A stretch of DNA of 64,000 nt from Pseudomonas maumuensis (GCF_019139675.1 NZ_CP077077.1:3410001-3474000); one strand, 5' to 3'. Counted from the first letter of the stretch, positions 10,301 through 20,054 are shown. Notes: generated by a model from the letters alone, not told the origin. Numbers and translations are program-made.

Positions 10301-13300
10301 CGGCCGTGATCCGCAGGTTGCCACCCTGCTCCGGATACCAGGCGCGGTACAGGCTGTCGGTCAGCGCCTCATAGGGCGCGCCGGCGCTGCCGAGCAAGCT
10401 GCCATCGGCCAGCCGGCCACGGGCGACCTGGTAAGGATCGCTGCCGCCACGCAGCAACGACGGCGCCTGGGTGCCGGCGGTGTAGACGCCGAACAGCGAG
10501 TCCATGCGCCAGTCCCCGGCACTGAGCAGGTCCAGATCGCCGGTGCCGGTACGTAGCACGCTGAACATCAAGGTCTGCGGCGTGACCTCGATACGCTCGG
10601 GTTCGGTTGGCGCGTCGATCTCCAGGCACCAGCCGGGGATGCTGCAGAATTCCATGTCGGCCTCGGCCACGGGGGTGCCGGGCTCCATGCCATAGGTGTT
10701 GTCCGGCCCCCAGACCCAGATTTTCTTGCCCCCCAGCGTCTGGTCCACGCACCAGCCGGCGATGTCGCACATCACCAGGTCCTCGGGCGCCACCGGCGTG
10801 CCCGGTTCCATGCCGTAGGTGTTGTCGGGGCCCCACACTTTGATGGTCTTCACCGCAGGCTCGCACCAACCGGCGATATCGCACAGCGCCAGATCCTCGG
10901 GGGCTACCGGGGTACCGGGCTCCATGCCGTAGGTGTTGTCCGGCCCCCAGACCATGCCGGTGCCGCCAGCTCCGCCACCGCTGCGCTTCTGCTGCGCGAT
11001 GTAGTGCAGGTCGGCCAGGCGCAGCACGCCGGCATCGGTGTCGGCGCGGGTGATGCGGCTGTCGGCGGCGTCCAGGTCGGCGCCGGCCACCAGGCGCATC
11101 GACCAGGATTGCGAACCTTGCGGCAGCATCTGCGCCAGCGCCCAGTTGCGCCCCTGCTGGCCATTGCTTGCGGGGCGCAGCTCGATCAGATCTACGCCTG
11201 CGGCGAGCTTGACATCGGTGCCCGCCGGCAGCCGCGAGCCCACGGCCAGGGTAAGCGCGCTGCCTTGGGTGAGGCCACCACTGGGCAGGGCGATGCCCTT
11301 GCTCCAGATACCGCCCTGCACAGCCACGCTGACTGGCAGGCGGCTGCCGGCATCCAGGCGCGTGCCCGAACCCAGGGTGAGCGCCTCGCGCAGCAGCGTG
11401 CCGGCGGCGTACAACAGGTTGCCGCCAGCGTCGCGTACCGCGGCCTCGAGTACCGTGCCCGCGGGCAGGGTCAGCGGCGCCGACAGGCTCATGGCGCTGG
11501 GCAGGCGCAGGTTGGCCGGCAAGGTGGTGGCGGCGAACGGCAGGTCGAAGTTGAGCAGGCTGCCTTCGGGGAACTGCGTGCCCTCGGCAAGCTCGACGCC
11601 GCTGCGCGGGATCACCAGGTCGCTGTCGAACGGCTGCTTGCCGGGCAGCAGCAACCAGCCCTTGCCGTCCGTGCGTGTGTCGTCGGTGGCCAGGTCCACC
11701 GGCATGAAGCCGTCGCTGATGCTGCCATACACCTCCAGGTTGCCGCCGGCGCGCAGCACCAGGTTGCCCACCTCGCCCGAACCGTAAACGGCAGTCTTCG
11801 GCGTCAGCGGGTTGAGGCTGGCGTAGCGATGGCCGGACAGGTCCAGGTCGCCCTGCACCACCAGGTCGGTGGCGGCATCGACCGTGGCGATCTCCACCCC
11901 CGGGCGCAGGTGCAGGGCCTGGGCGTAGCGGGCGTTGTTCAGCCCGGCCAGGCGCACGTCGAGCAGGTCGCGGTTGCGCAGCAGGTTGTCGATGAACAGC
12001 ACACTGAGGTCGTGCTTGCGGGTCAAGTAGTCCTGGTCGATGACCTGGATCGGCCGGCCACTGGCCGAGGTGCCGCCCGGCGCCGCGTCGGTGTAGCGCT
12101 GGTTGCCGATCACGGCGATGGAGCGCGCGCCGAGAATGTCCACCGGACCACGCACGTCGATGGCGATGTCGCCCGCCGTATCGCCGCCCAGGCGTGGGGC
12201 GATCAGCTCCAGGGTGCCGCGCTGGCGGCCATCGCCCTGCCCGGAGGCGGTGCCGTGGCGCAGGTCGATGCGTGCGCCGCTGGCCAGGGTCAACTGGCCC
12301 TGGCCGCTGTTGAGCTCGACCACGGCGCGGTTCGGCGCATCGATGATCGCGCCGTAGCTGTCGACCCGCAGCACACTGCCATGGGCGTCAAGCAAGGCCC
12401 CGGCGCCCAGGGTCAGGCCTCGATTGGCGGCCAGGCGGATGCTGCCGACCTGCTCGCCACTGGCATCGACGTGACCGTTGACCGTGAGCTGCCCGTTGTC
12501 CAGCGACACGTTGATCTGCTGGGCCTTGAGCTCATCGCCGATCACCAGGTCGCCCTGCTTGATCTGGAAGCTGCGCGCACCGAACACCTGGTCGCGGTTC
12601 AGGCGCTGGTTGAGGCCGGCAAAGTCGTCCAACTGCCGGGCGCGGATATCGACCACCCCGCCCGCGTACGGGACCTGCGTGCCGGCGGCGTCGTAACGGC
12701 CACTGGCCGCGCCGAGGATCTGGCCAAGCAGCTCGATGCGCCCGCCCTGCTCGCCCAGGGCGATGGCCGTCAGGCGCCCGGCGCGATTGCCGCGGGCACT
12801 GAGGTCGATCAGCGCGCCAGCGGCTTGGTGAATGTTGCCGAACTGGCTGCCCAGCACCAGCTCGCCGCCCCAGCTGTACTGAGTCACGTCGTTGAGGCTC
12901 AAGGTACGCCCGGCCAGGTCCAGCCGCGCGGCATCGCCCAGACGCAGGTCGTCCCGCGCCTGCAGGGTCAGGCGGCCGCTGGGCAGGCTGAAGGTGCCAT
13001 CGACCAGCAGTTGCCGCGCCTTCAGGCTCAGCTCGGCGCCCAGGGCCTGACGACCGCTGGCAAGCAAGCCACCGCCGCCCTGTACGCGCAGGGTGCCACC
13101 GGCCTCGATACGATTGAGCGAGCCGGCGCTGCCGGTCCACAGCGGTGTGTCCACCAGCAGGTCACCGCCGCTGTAGGCGAAGCTGCCGTCGGCCTGGTAG
13201 TCGCCGCGGCGGTGGTGGACCAGCAGGCTGCCCTTGTGGTTGGCGCTCAGCTGATGGCTGGCGTGCAGTTCCACGCGGCTGAAGCCCAGGGTCTGGCGCG

Positions 13301-16300
13301 CCATGTCGGCGCTGCCATCGGGCTGGCTGTTGGCGCCGTAACCGAACTCCAGGTCCTTGACACGGATCGCCAGCACACCATCGCCACTGCCGGCCCCACC
13401 CGCGATCGGCGCGCCCGCGGCGTTGCGCGCACCGCTCCAGATCAGCCGTTCGGTGCGGATGGTCGCCTGGTCGCCCGCCTGGCCATGGCCATAAATGGCC
13501 GGCACGCCGAGCACCAGCGCCTGCAGGCGGTTCTTGCCGGTGACCGGGTCGTAGGTGTCGAGCGCCGTGGTGCCGAAGAAGTTCAGCGAGTCGGACGCCG
13601 CCAGGGTCAGGGTCTCCAGTGCCGGTACAGCCTCGGCCGGGCTGCCCTGCAGCAGGCGGTCGAGCACCTGCTGGTTGAGGGTCAGGCCCTGGCCCAGCAC
13701 GCCGTCCGCCTGGGCGCGAGCCAGCGCCTGGGCGCTGCCGACGTTGATCCGCCCGACCGCCAGGCCCAGATGCCGGGTACCGAAGGCTACCCCGTCATCG
13801 AGGCTGAAGGTCTTGTCGGTGGCGGCGAACAACGAGCCGTCCGAGTACAGCCGGGTGGTGCCCTGGCAGCCGCCGGCGCTGCAACCGCCAATGAGGATGG
13901 AGCCTGGCGACCAGCTGCTGGTGAACTGCGACGACACCACATCCAGCCGGCCGTTGGACACCGCCAGCAAGGCACGGCCATTGCTGTTGATGAAGTAGCC
14001 GTCATCGGCATCGAACGGCACCGCGCCTCGACCAAGGGTGACGATCCCGGCCCCCTGCTCGACGACGATGCTGCCACGCGGGTCGTTGTTGGTCAGGAAC
14101 ACTTCACCGGCCTGCAGCACCGCCCCCGAACGCAGCCAGATATCACTGGTGCCTTCGAGGAAGGTCATCTGATTGCCGCCCTGGCCGTAGACCACATTGG
14201 CGCGACCGCCCAAGGTCAGCCGGGGTGCCTGCAGTGCATTGAGCTCGCGGGCCGACAGCACCGCGATGTTCTCGCCAATGGCCTGGCCGGCGCCACCATC
14301 GGCCACCACTTCAAGGCCACGGGCGCCGAACACCGCCGCGCTGCCGGCATGACCGCCTTCGGCGGCGGCGAAGTTCACCCGACCGGCGACGCGCAAGGTA
14401 CTGGCGGCCTCGTTGTTACCCTGCACCCGCAGGTTCAGCCACTTGCCATCGGCCTCGACCGCCGCGCGCGGCACGCCTTTGGCCACGGCATCGGCACGGG
14501 CGAAGGCGGCGTAGGAGGTTTCGTTGTACTGCGAATAGCGCCGCAGCACGTCGCCCGAGGTCAGGATCACCTGGCTCGACAGCGGCTGGCGGATACCGGT
14601 GTTGGCCACCGACAGGCTGCCGGTGGTAGTCCAGGAGCCGTTGCGCATCGCCAGGCTGGTAGCGCTGCCCCCGGCCATGGCCAGGCCATTGAGCTCGACC
14701 CGGAACGCCCCCGGCAGCAGCGCAAAGCTGGCCGGCAGCAAGGTGTAGGTGCCCGCCGCCAGGCCGGGAACGCTGCCATCCAGGGTGATCTGCTGGCCGA
14801 TCCCCGGCGCCGTCACGCCGGCCTCGCCGGTCACCGGCGCGTAAGAGCCGGTGAAGCTCGGCACAATGGCGTAGACCGGGTTGCTGCCCAGCGTGGGCAG
14901 GACCAGGCGGCCCTCGCCATCGAGTTGCATCAGCGGATGGTAGCGGGCGTCGGTGGAGCCACCACGCCCGGAGACGAAGCCGGCGCCGGTCAGCGTGCCG
15001 CCTCCGGACAGGTCGATCAGCGCGTCCTGGCGGATGTCGATGGACTTGCCGTTGAGCGATACCCCGTACAGGCTGTCGCCCGCCGCGCCCAGCAGCTTCA
15101 CCGCCTGGCCACCGAACAGGTAGCTCAGGCCATCCACCGTCCCGCCGTAGGGCATGACCAGCCCTGCCGCGCTGACCGAGGTGATGCTGCCCGGCAGCAG
15201 GGTGACGGACTGGGTGCCACCCGTTTCCTGCCCCAGCGACAGCCCGCCCAGGGGCGCGCGCAGCACACCGCCCTGCTCGACCTTGCCGGCGACCAGCGCC
15301 AGCCGGCCGAACACCGAGAACGGCTGGTCGGGTGTGCCTTGCCCGGCCCTGCCGATGCGCAAGATGGCATCGCTGCCCGTCTCGATCTGGCCGAAGGCAC
15401 CGGTGGTCGGGTAGATCTGCGCGGCGATCAGCTCCAGGTCGCGACTACTGCGCAACAGCGTACGGTCGATAGCATCGTTGACCTTGCCCAGCACTCGCAG
15501 GTCACCCTCGCTGCGCAGGCTGCCCAGGGCGAAACTACGGCGGTCAAAGTCCAGCGTGCGCCCCGCGCTCAAGGCCAGGCTGCCATGAGCGCCCAGGGTC
15601 AGCGCATCGCGCAGATCCAGCAGATGAGCATCGACCTGGAGCTGCGCCGAACTGTCCTGCGTGGACAGCCCGCCCTTGATTGTCGGCCGGGTCGCGGCAT
15701 CCGTGTTGTGATGGTTGCTGCCGGCAAGCCGCACATAGGGCGCCTGCAGGTGGACGCGGGCATCGCCGGCGCTCCCCTGGGCCAGCACCAGCGAGCCGGT
15801 GTACAGCTGCAGGCTGCGGGCCATGCGCAGCTCGAGGTCGCCGTCGAACGCCACCACGCCGTCGCTGAGCAGCGAGAGGCTGTCGAAGCCGCCTGCGTTG
15901 ATCCTGGCGACGTCGAGCCTTCCCTGGCCATAGCGCAGCGTGCCGGCGTCGACATTGCCCGCGCCTTGGGCAAGGATCAGCTCGCGGGGTGCCTTGACCC
16001 CGTCGACCAGGCTGCCGTTGAGGTAGAGACCGCTATCCAGCGCCACCTCCAGGCTGCCGCCCGCTGCACCAAGACCACCGGAAGCGGCGCTGAAGCTGCC
16101 GTTCAGGCGCAGCCCGTGGCTCGACGCCAGGCTGATGCGCCCGCCGTTGCTGGCCACGGCCAGCGGCCCCTGGCCACGGATATCCAGCGTGGCCTGGGCA
16201 CCATCGGCGCGCAGGCGGGCACCTTCGGCCATGTCCAGGAACAGGTAGGCGCCGTTGCTGGTGCCCTGGTCATGGTCGATCTGCCCACCGATAACGATGC

Positions 16301-19300
16301 TGCCGCCAGCGTCGACCCGACCATAACGGCGGCCTTGCGCATCCAGGGCGGTGACCGCCCGCCCGGACACATCGATCAGGGCCTGCTCACCCAGGCGGAT
16401 CGAGCGCTGGTGCGCCCCTTCCGTCACCCCGGAGTCCATGGTCGGCAACCATTGCTGCAGCAGGCTGACACTGCCGCCCCAGGCATTGAGGGTACCGTTC
16501 AGGTTCAACTGCGCGGTGCTGGTCAGGCTGATGGACTGCAAGGGGTCGACGCTGATCGTCGCGCCGCGCCCGACCTCGAGCACCGCCGCCTCACGGCTCG
16601 CCTGGTCGAAGCGGCTATCGCCCGCCGCCAGGGCCAGGCTGGCGCCAGCGCGCGGCTCCAGCTTGCCGGCCACCGCGTTCTGCGCCAACAGCGGCGCCAA
16701 CACGATCAGCGCCGGATCGCCGAGCGGCCGGCTGGAGTCGAGCTGCTCCACTGGCCGGGTGACGTCGATACGGCTGCCGGCGGCCACGCTCAGGCCATGG
16801 TTGCCGGTGATGGCGTAATGCGCGAAACCACGGTTGAAGAAATCCTCGGCCAGATGCACGCCGGTCTCGCCCTGCGCGCTGCCCCCCAGGCTCACTCGGT
16901 CGGCGGCCACGGTCAGGGTGCCCGCACCGCTGCTGCCGTAGCCGCGCAGCTCACCGTCGAGGCGCATCCTGCCGGTCCCGGCGCTGTTCAACGCGCTGCT
17001 CTGCAAGGTCAGGTTGCCGCCACTGCCACCGAGCAGGCGGTTGGCTTCGCGGCGTATCACACCGCCGGACACGTCCAGCACGCTGGCGCTGTCCAGCAGC
17101 ACATCGCCGCTGCTGCGCAGGCTCAGGCTGCCACCGTTGCGCCAGGCGCGTTCGCCAGGGTCCGTGCCTTCGCTGCGCAGACCGCTGACATCCAGGCGCA
17201 CCCCGGCGCCCACGCCGACCTGCGCGCGCAGCCCTGCCGGGGTGGCCAGCGCCTGGTCCTGCAGGCTGGCGAGAACACGCTGGCGGAGCACATCGCCCAG
17301 GACCATCTGCCCGCCCCTGGCGGTCAGGTCGGCATTGACCTGGACCTGCGAGGCATAGAGGGTCAGGCTGCCGCCATCGGCCAGGCGCACGGCATCATCG
17401 ACCTCGATGCGCCGCTGGGCGGCAACGCTCAAACCACCCAGCTCCAGACCGTTGAGCCAGTCGCTGTCGAGTGCCAGCTGGCCACGGCGCCGCTCGTCCA
17501 ACGGTGCCTGCAGGCCGACGTCGGCGCTCTGCCCCCCGGCGCCCTGGCGTATCAACACCTGCTGCATGACCGGGGTCAGGCTGAAGCCGAGCTCCTTGGC
17601 GTCGCTGAGGTAGCCGGGCAGCTGTTGGCCGATAACCAGCTGCGCGCCCTGGGCCCGGGCGCTGTGTACCTGGGTATAGCCGTCGCGCCCGCGTACTGGT
17701 GCCTGCACCTGGCGCTCGTCCTGCCAGGTCTGGCCGATCAGCTGGCCGTCGAGCAGCGCGCTCTGGGTCGCCACCACCAGGCTGCCGGCGTCACGGCCCA
17801 CGGTATAACCCTGCTCGTAGCGCTGGCCGGGGGCAATCAGCGGGTTGTAGAAGGTGCGGGTCTGGTCCCAGCGCGCGCTATGCGCCTCGTAGCCGTTGTA
17901 CAGGCCGGTGTAGAGCAAATCGCCCGGGGCCTTCGACAACTCGTAAAGTCGGCCGTCCGCACCGCGCAGCCAGCTCTGGCGGATGTAGCCGTCCTGTACC
18001 GCCAAGGTGCCGCCGGACAGGTTGATCTCGGCGCCGGCGCGGGTCACCAGGTCCTGGCCGGTGAAGGTCACCGTGCCACCCTGGGCCATCCACTCGCCGA
18101 CGCTGTGGTTGCGCGTGCCCAGGTAACCGCCCACCTCGAGCAGGCCACCGGCGGTGTACCAACGCTCGCTGGCATAGCCGTTGATGCCTTTCTCGACATG
18201 CACCAGCTCACGCACGTCCACCCACACATCGCGGTTGATCAGGCCGCCCTTGTCGCGGTTGCCGGCCGCATCGCGCTGCTCGTTGCCCTGCACGTTGATC
18301 TTGATGACATTGCTTTCCATCGCCACCTTGACCCCAAGGGCCCCGGCCACGTCGATGCGCGCGCCATCGTCCACCAGGCTGCGCAGCCCGGCGCTGACGG
18401 CCACCTGGCCGCCGGTGGCCAGGGTCAGGGCGCCTTCCTGAAAATGCACGGTGCCGCCACTGACCACCTCCACCCGCGACTGCTCGGGGCGGTCGATGAC
18501 CTTGCTCAGGTTGTCGAAGCGGCCCGTGGCGTTGTTGCCGCTGACCCCATCCACACTCTGCCGCGAGGCCTCGCGCTGGCTGTCCAGGGCCTGACTGTCG
18601 TCGAGCAGTACGGCGGTGACGCTGCCCTTGCCGAAACTGACCGTGCCGCTGGAATCGCTGGCCGAGTTGAGCAGGTGGATGCTGCCGCGCCGGTCCACCG
18701 CTGTGCTGGCAAGGGCCACGCCATCCTGGCGCACGGCATGGCCGGTCAGGGTGATATCACCGCCCGCCGCCTGGATCAGTCCGTTGTTGACCACGCTGCC
18801 GGAGCTGCTGCCGGGCTTCAGGCTGCTGGCGACCTCATTGCCGCGGGTGGTGGAGTATGCGTTGGCCTGGGTGCCCCTGCCCCGGCGGATGTAGAAGTCG
18901 TCGCCGGCGGCAAGCGTGGCTTGGCCCTGGGGGGTGATGATCTGGCCTGCGTTGTTCACCTCGCTGCCCAACAGCAGCACATAGCCGCCGCCCTCGGTGG
19001 AGGTGGCTGGGGCGCGGGTCTGCACTTGCGCCCCCCGTTCGACCACGACCTTGCCGCCGGCCTGGGTAAAGGTGGCCTGGCTGCCATTGTTGTCGACATA
19101 CAGCCCACGCTCACGGAACTGCTCGTCGCTGACCTGCGCCGCCGCCGCCACCAGGTTGCGCACGTTGACCTGGCTGCTGCCGTTGAACACCACGCCGTTG
19201 CGGTTGACCAGCATCACCGTGCCCTGGGCCTCGATCTGGCCGTGGATCTGGCTCGGCCGGGCGTTGGGGTCGTTGACCCGGTTGAGCACCGCCCACTGGG

Positions 19301-19883
19301 CTTGCTGGTCGAACTTGACCGTGGTGTCGCGGCCAACGTTGAAGGTCTCCCAGTTGAGGATCGCCTTGTCGGCGGTCTGCTCGATCAGCACCTGGGTCTT
19401 GCCGCCCACCTGACTTTGCTGTGGCGCCTTGGCGTTCTGCCAGCCCTTGGTCAGCGGGTTCTCGTCGACCTTCAGGCCGCCCTCGCCCAGGCCGTTGGGT
19501 ACGGTTTGCGGCTGCACCTGCGCCAGGGTGCGGCCGGCGGCCTGCGCCGCCTGCTGCGCGGCGATGGCGGCCACGGTGTTGTCGAGGTTGCCCAGCGAAC
19601 GTTGGAACCGTTGCTGCAGGCGCTGCTGCTGGGCCAGCGGTGGCGGCGTACCGGGCAGTTGCACCTGGCCCCCTCCCGCGCCGCCACCGGTTGCGGGCGC
19701 GGCACCCTTGGCCGCGAACCAGGCCGAACTGAACGGCTGCGCGGCCTGGGCCGTACCCGCCAGCATCAACAGCGCGACGGCCTGGGCCAACGGCTTGAGC
19801 AGCAACGGCGCATGCCCCTCAGGCTGGTGGCGGCGCTGGGAGACGGTGGCTGGCAGGGGTGGCTGGTACTGGCCGCGCGACAT
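7383..19883 (-). CDS. Giant filamentous-haemagglutinin-type exoprotein (TPS domain, DUF3739-like end)
   Basis: Large secreted or surface beta-helix adhesin, about 4166 residues. From the ATG at 19883 (AAGGAA just upstream) it shows a signal peptide (about residues 25-48, ending TAQA), a Gln-rich coiled segment (80-125) and the haemagglutination/TPS domain (about 130-300, with VNRNGVVFNGSSQVNVRNL). Thousands of residues of G-, A-, S- and L-rich beta-helix follow. The end contains the conserved block SRIMTTFGGSILGWSAQGDI and NIAALQVVNAANIQVQG, typical of DUF3739 haemagglutinins. Residues 2978-3086 carry a three-copy cysteine repeat. A TpsB-type transporter gene is not in the window. Long open frames on the opposite strand are codon-bias shadows. 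A role in adhesion or biofilm is inferred. Confidence 0.9.
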   Translation of the reverse strand: MSRGQYQPPLPATVSQRRHQPEGHAPLLLKPLAQAVALLMLAGTAQAAQPFSSAWFAAKGAAPATGGGAGGGQVQLPGTPPPLAQQQRLQQRFQRSLGNLDNTVAAIAAQQAAQAAGRTLAQVQPQTVPNGLGEGGLKVDENPLTKGWQNAKAPQQSQVGGKTQVLIEQTADKAILNWETFNVGRDTTVKFDQQAQWAVLNRVNDPNARPSQIHGQIEAQGTVMLVNRNGVVFNGSSQVNVRNLVAAAAQVSDEQFRERGLYVDNNGSQATFTQAGGKVVVERGAQVQTRAPATSTEGGGYVLLLGSEVNNAGQIITPQGQATLAAGDDFYIRRGRGTQANAYSTTRGNEVASSLKPGSSSGSVVNNGLIQAAGGDITLTGHAVRQDGVALASTAVDRRGSIHLLNSASDSSGTVSFGKGSVTAVLLDDSQALDSQREASRQSVDGVSGNNATGRFDNLSKVIDRPEQSRVEVVSGGTVHFQEGALTLATGGQVAVSAGLRSLVDDGARIDVAGALGVKVAMESNVIKINVQGNEQRDAAGNRDKGGLINRDVWVDVRELVHVEKGINGYASERWYTAGGLLEVGGYLGTRNHSVGEWMAQGGTVTFTGQDLVTRAGAEINLSGGTLAVQDGYIRQSWLRGADGRLYELSKAPGDLLYTGLYNGYEAHSARWDQTRTFYNPLIAPGQRYEQGYTVGRDAGSLVVATQSALLDGQLIGQTWQDERQVQAPVRGRDGYTQVHSARAQGAQLVIGQQLPGYLSDAKELGFSLTPVMQQVLIRQGAGGQSADVGLQAPLDERRRGQLALDSDWLNGLELGGLSVAAQRRIEVDDAVRLADGGSLTLYASQVQVNADLTARGGQMVLGDVLRQRVLASLQDQALATPAGLRAQVGVGAGVRLDVSGLRSEGTDPGERAWRNGGSLSLRSSGDVLLDSASVLDVSGGVIRREANRLLGGSGGNLTLQSSALNSAGTGRMRLDGELRGYGSSGAGTLTVAADRVSLGGSAQGETGVHLAEDFFNRGFAHYAITGNHGLSVAAGSRIDVTRPVEQLDSSRPLGDPALIVLAPLLAQNAVAGKLEPRAGASLALAAGDSRFDQASREAAVLEVGRGATISVDPLQSISLTSTAQLNLNGTLNAWGGSVSLLQQWLPTMDSGVTEGAHQRSIRLGEQALIDVSGRAVTALDAQGRRYGRVDAGGSIVIGGQIDHDQGTSNGAYLFLDMAEGARLRADGAQATLDIRGQGPLAVASNGGRISLASSHGLRLNGSFSAASGGLGAAGGSLEVALDSGLYLNGSLVDGVKAPRELILAQGAGNVDAGTLRYGQGRLDVARINAGGFDSLSLLSDGVVAFDGDLELRMARSLQLYTGSLVLAQGSAGDARVHLQAPYVRLAGSNHHNTDAATRPTIKGGLSTQDSSAQLQVDAHLLDLRDALTLGAHGSLALSAGRTLDFDRRSFALGSLRSEGDLRVLGKVNDAIDRTLLRSSRDLELIAAQIYPTTGAFGQIETGSDAILRIGRAGQGTPDQPFSVFGRLALVAGKVEQGGVLRAPLGGLSLGQETGGTQSVTLLPGSITSVSAAGLVMPYGGTVDGLSYLFGGQAVKLLGAAGDSLYGVSLNGKSIDIRQDALIDLSGGGTLTGAGFVSGRGGSTDARYHPLMQLDGEGRLVLPTLGSNPVYAIVPSFTGSYAPVTGEAGVTAPGIGQQITLDGSVPGLAAGTYTLLPASFALLPGAFRVELNGLAMAGGSATSLAMRNGSWTTTGSLSVANTGIRQPLSSQVILTSGDVLRRYSQYNETSYAAFARADAVAKGVPRAAVEADGKWLNLRVQGNNEAASTLRVAGRVNFAAAEGGHAGSAAVFGARGLEVVADGGAGQAIGENIAVLSARELNALQAPRLTLGGRANVVYGQGGNQMTFLEGTSDIWLRSGAVLQAGEVFLTNNDPRGSIVVEQGAGIVTLGRGAVPFDADDGYFINSNGRALLAVSNGRLDVVSSQFTSSWSPGSILIGGCSAGGCQGTTRLYSDGSLFAATDKTFSLDDGVAFGTRHLGLAVGRINVGSAQALARAQADGVLGQGLTLNQQVLDRLLQGSPAEAVPALETLTLAASDSLNFFGTTALDTYDPVTGKNRLQALVLGVPAIYGHGQAGDQATIRTERLIWSGARNAAGAPIAGGAGSGDGVLAIRVKDLEFGYGANSQPDGSADMARQTLGFSRVELHASHQLSANHKGSLLVHHRRGDYQADGSFAYSGGDLLVDTPLWTGSAGSLNRIEAGGTLRVQGGGGLLASGRQALGAELSLKARQLLVDGTFSLPSGRLTLQARDDLRLGDAARLDLAGRTLSLNDVTQYSWGGELVLGSQFGNIHQAAGALIDLSARGNRAGRLTAIALGEQGGRIELLGQILGAASGRYDAAGTQVPYAGGVVDIRARQLDDFAGLNQRLNRDQVFGARSFQIKQGDLVIGDELKAQQINVSLDNGQLTVNGHVDASGEQVGSIRLAANRGLTLGAGALLDAHGSVLRVDSYGAIIDAPNRAVVELNSGQGQLTLASGARIDLRHGTASGQGDGRQRGTLELIAPRLGGDTAGDIAIDVRGPVDILGARSIAVIGNQRYTDAAPGGTSASGRPIQVIDQDYLTRKHDLSVLFIDNLLRNRDLLDVRLAGLNNARYAQALHLRPGVEIATVDAATDLVVQGDLDLSGHRYASLNPLTPKTAVYGSGEVGNLVLRAGGNLEVYGSISDGFMPVDLATDDTRTDGKGWLLLPGKQPFDSDLVIPRSGVELAEGTQFPEGSLLNFDLPFAATTLPANLRLPSAMSLSAPLTLPAGTVLEAAVRDAGGNLLYAAGTLLREALTLGSGTRLDAGSRLPVSVAVQGGIWSKGIALPSGGLTQGSALTLAVGSRLPAGTDVKLAAGVDLIELRPASNGQQGRNWALAQMLPQGSQSWSMRLVAGADLDAADSRITRADTDAGVLRLADLHYIAQQKRSGGGAGGTGMVWGPDNTYGMEPGTPVAPEDLALCDIAGWCEPAVKTIKVWGPDNTYGMEPGTPVAPEDLVMCDIAGWCVDQTLGGKKIWVWGPDNTYGMEPGTPVAEADMEFCSIPGWCLEIDAPTEPERIEVTPQTLMFSVLRTGTGDLDLLSAGDWRMDSLFGVYTAGTQAPSLLRGGSDPYQVARGRLADGSLLGSAGAPYEALTDSLYRAWYPEQGGNLRITAGGDLTGNLVASKTGSALSRPQVASAAVGNWLWRQGQTSADTPAAWWVNFGTFAQQPQALVAEPWLVGFTGIGTLGGGNLDVGVGGSAGLLQASNTAGVEAERSQGLNLVVGGSGRIAEDGRLVQTGGGDLNLRVAGGINPASAALEMARVTPDLGGTLVNLRGALNVQAGSVGVVRQVYGSSFAFNDSNESRAYDPYTSTKAAALGGLTLMPGDAAVRLDSRGDLVVQGVGDPGRVPQFNMTGFLGDNGVRYAGQGNSWFSLWRETTAVDMLALGGNVTPVSFDELRAGRNLPLYGGRLFYPTALRVTAANGSLYYGSSASERGIATSAYSLMTAPSARSALQLIAGESIYAGGYVISQAGSDTSAIATPQRPATLGQDFSYVYRASNLSGDIAASLDASPLFAYGLNTYKAGPRLQAPARFYALAGDIVGLNTGEIIEYQQTGLKLYQGAGPVRVMAGRDIVNAGKALGVERFGAPGMVAGDQGNVYSSGNLVIHGDALDVSLISAGRDIRLSNFNVAGPGQLEVVAGRNLFQSGQGVGSAYQEAAINSIGRVDGSAGGNDGAAIAIVVGAGKNGPDYNRLLERYLGAGQAAEPGQADQAFKVYDQELLAWLRERFGFSGDRADSRAFFAALPAEQQRIFARQVYFSELREGGREYNDVNGPRTGSYLRGRQAIAALFPDKDVAGNPIRYDGSATFYGGAGIHTDFGGGIQVLTPGGQQVFGIEGEAPPSTAGVITQGSGDIQLYSQGSILLGQSRIMTTFGGSILGWSAQGDINAGRGSKTTVVYTPPKRTYDLWGNVGLAPSVPSTGAGIATLNPIAEVAPGDIDLIAPLGTIDAGEAGIRVSGNVNIAALQVVNAANIQVQGDAKGMPVVAAVNTGAIASASAAASSASQAAEEAGRQQQAASRQRQPSVITVQVLGFGGERLVPGQDGASLNPQYNRQSPVQVLGAGALDERAKAQLTEEERGNLLL
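10626..10952 (-). repeat. Three coding repeats of a cysteine-containing 30-residue unit
   Basis: Units at 10863-10952, 10749-10838 and 10626-10715 each encode 30 residues starting VWGPDNTYGMEPGTPV and ending in a C-x5-C pair inside GWC. Linkers of 8 and 11 residues separate them. They correspond to residues 2978-3007, 3016-3045 and 3057-3086 of the exoprotein. A Gly-rich linker precedes them, and beta-helix sequence resumes afterwards. The third copy diverges most after the shared 16-residue start. Synonymous differences between copies show this is not a very recent duplication. Confidence 0.9.
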
Positions 19884-20020
19884 CGCAGGGTTCCTTGTGC
19901 TGGGTCTTGGAGGTCTAGTCGGTGCGGCTGTGATGCCGCTTTGCCATAAGGCAGCTGGCCCGGGTTCGGACCGAAGCTTTGTCACGCAAAGTTCATCTGC
20001 CTGGGATACGCGCACACGCG

Positions 20021-20054
20021 AAAACCGACGGTGCCGTGCCGGCCACCGTCGGTT
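20021..20054 (-). terminator. Rho-independent terminator of the DING-type gene
   Basis: On the minus strand ACCGACGGTG pairs with CACCGTCGGT around a ten-base loop and is followed by TTTT. It lies 36 bases past the stop of the DING-type gene and before the exoprotein start, so the two genes probably have separate transcripts. Confidence 0.82.

Noticed and set aside
7269..10556. A 1095-codon open frame on the plus strand opposite the end of the exoprotein gene.
   Set aside because: Same antisense shadow pattern, no domain and no sensible start site; it runs across the REP-like hairpin and into the conserved C-terminal block of the minus-strand gene.
11004..19949. A 2981-codon open frame on the plus strand opposite the giant exoprotein gene.
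   Set aside because: Its composition (mostly A, G, Q, R, H, D, V) is that of an antisense shadow of GC-rich codons. The minus-strand gene has a signal peptide, TPS domain and conserved end.
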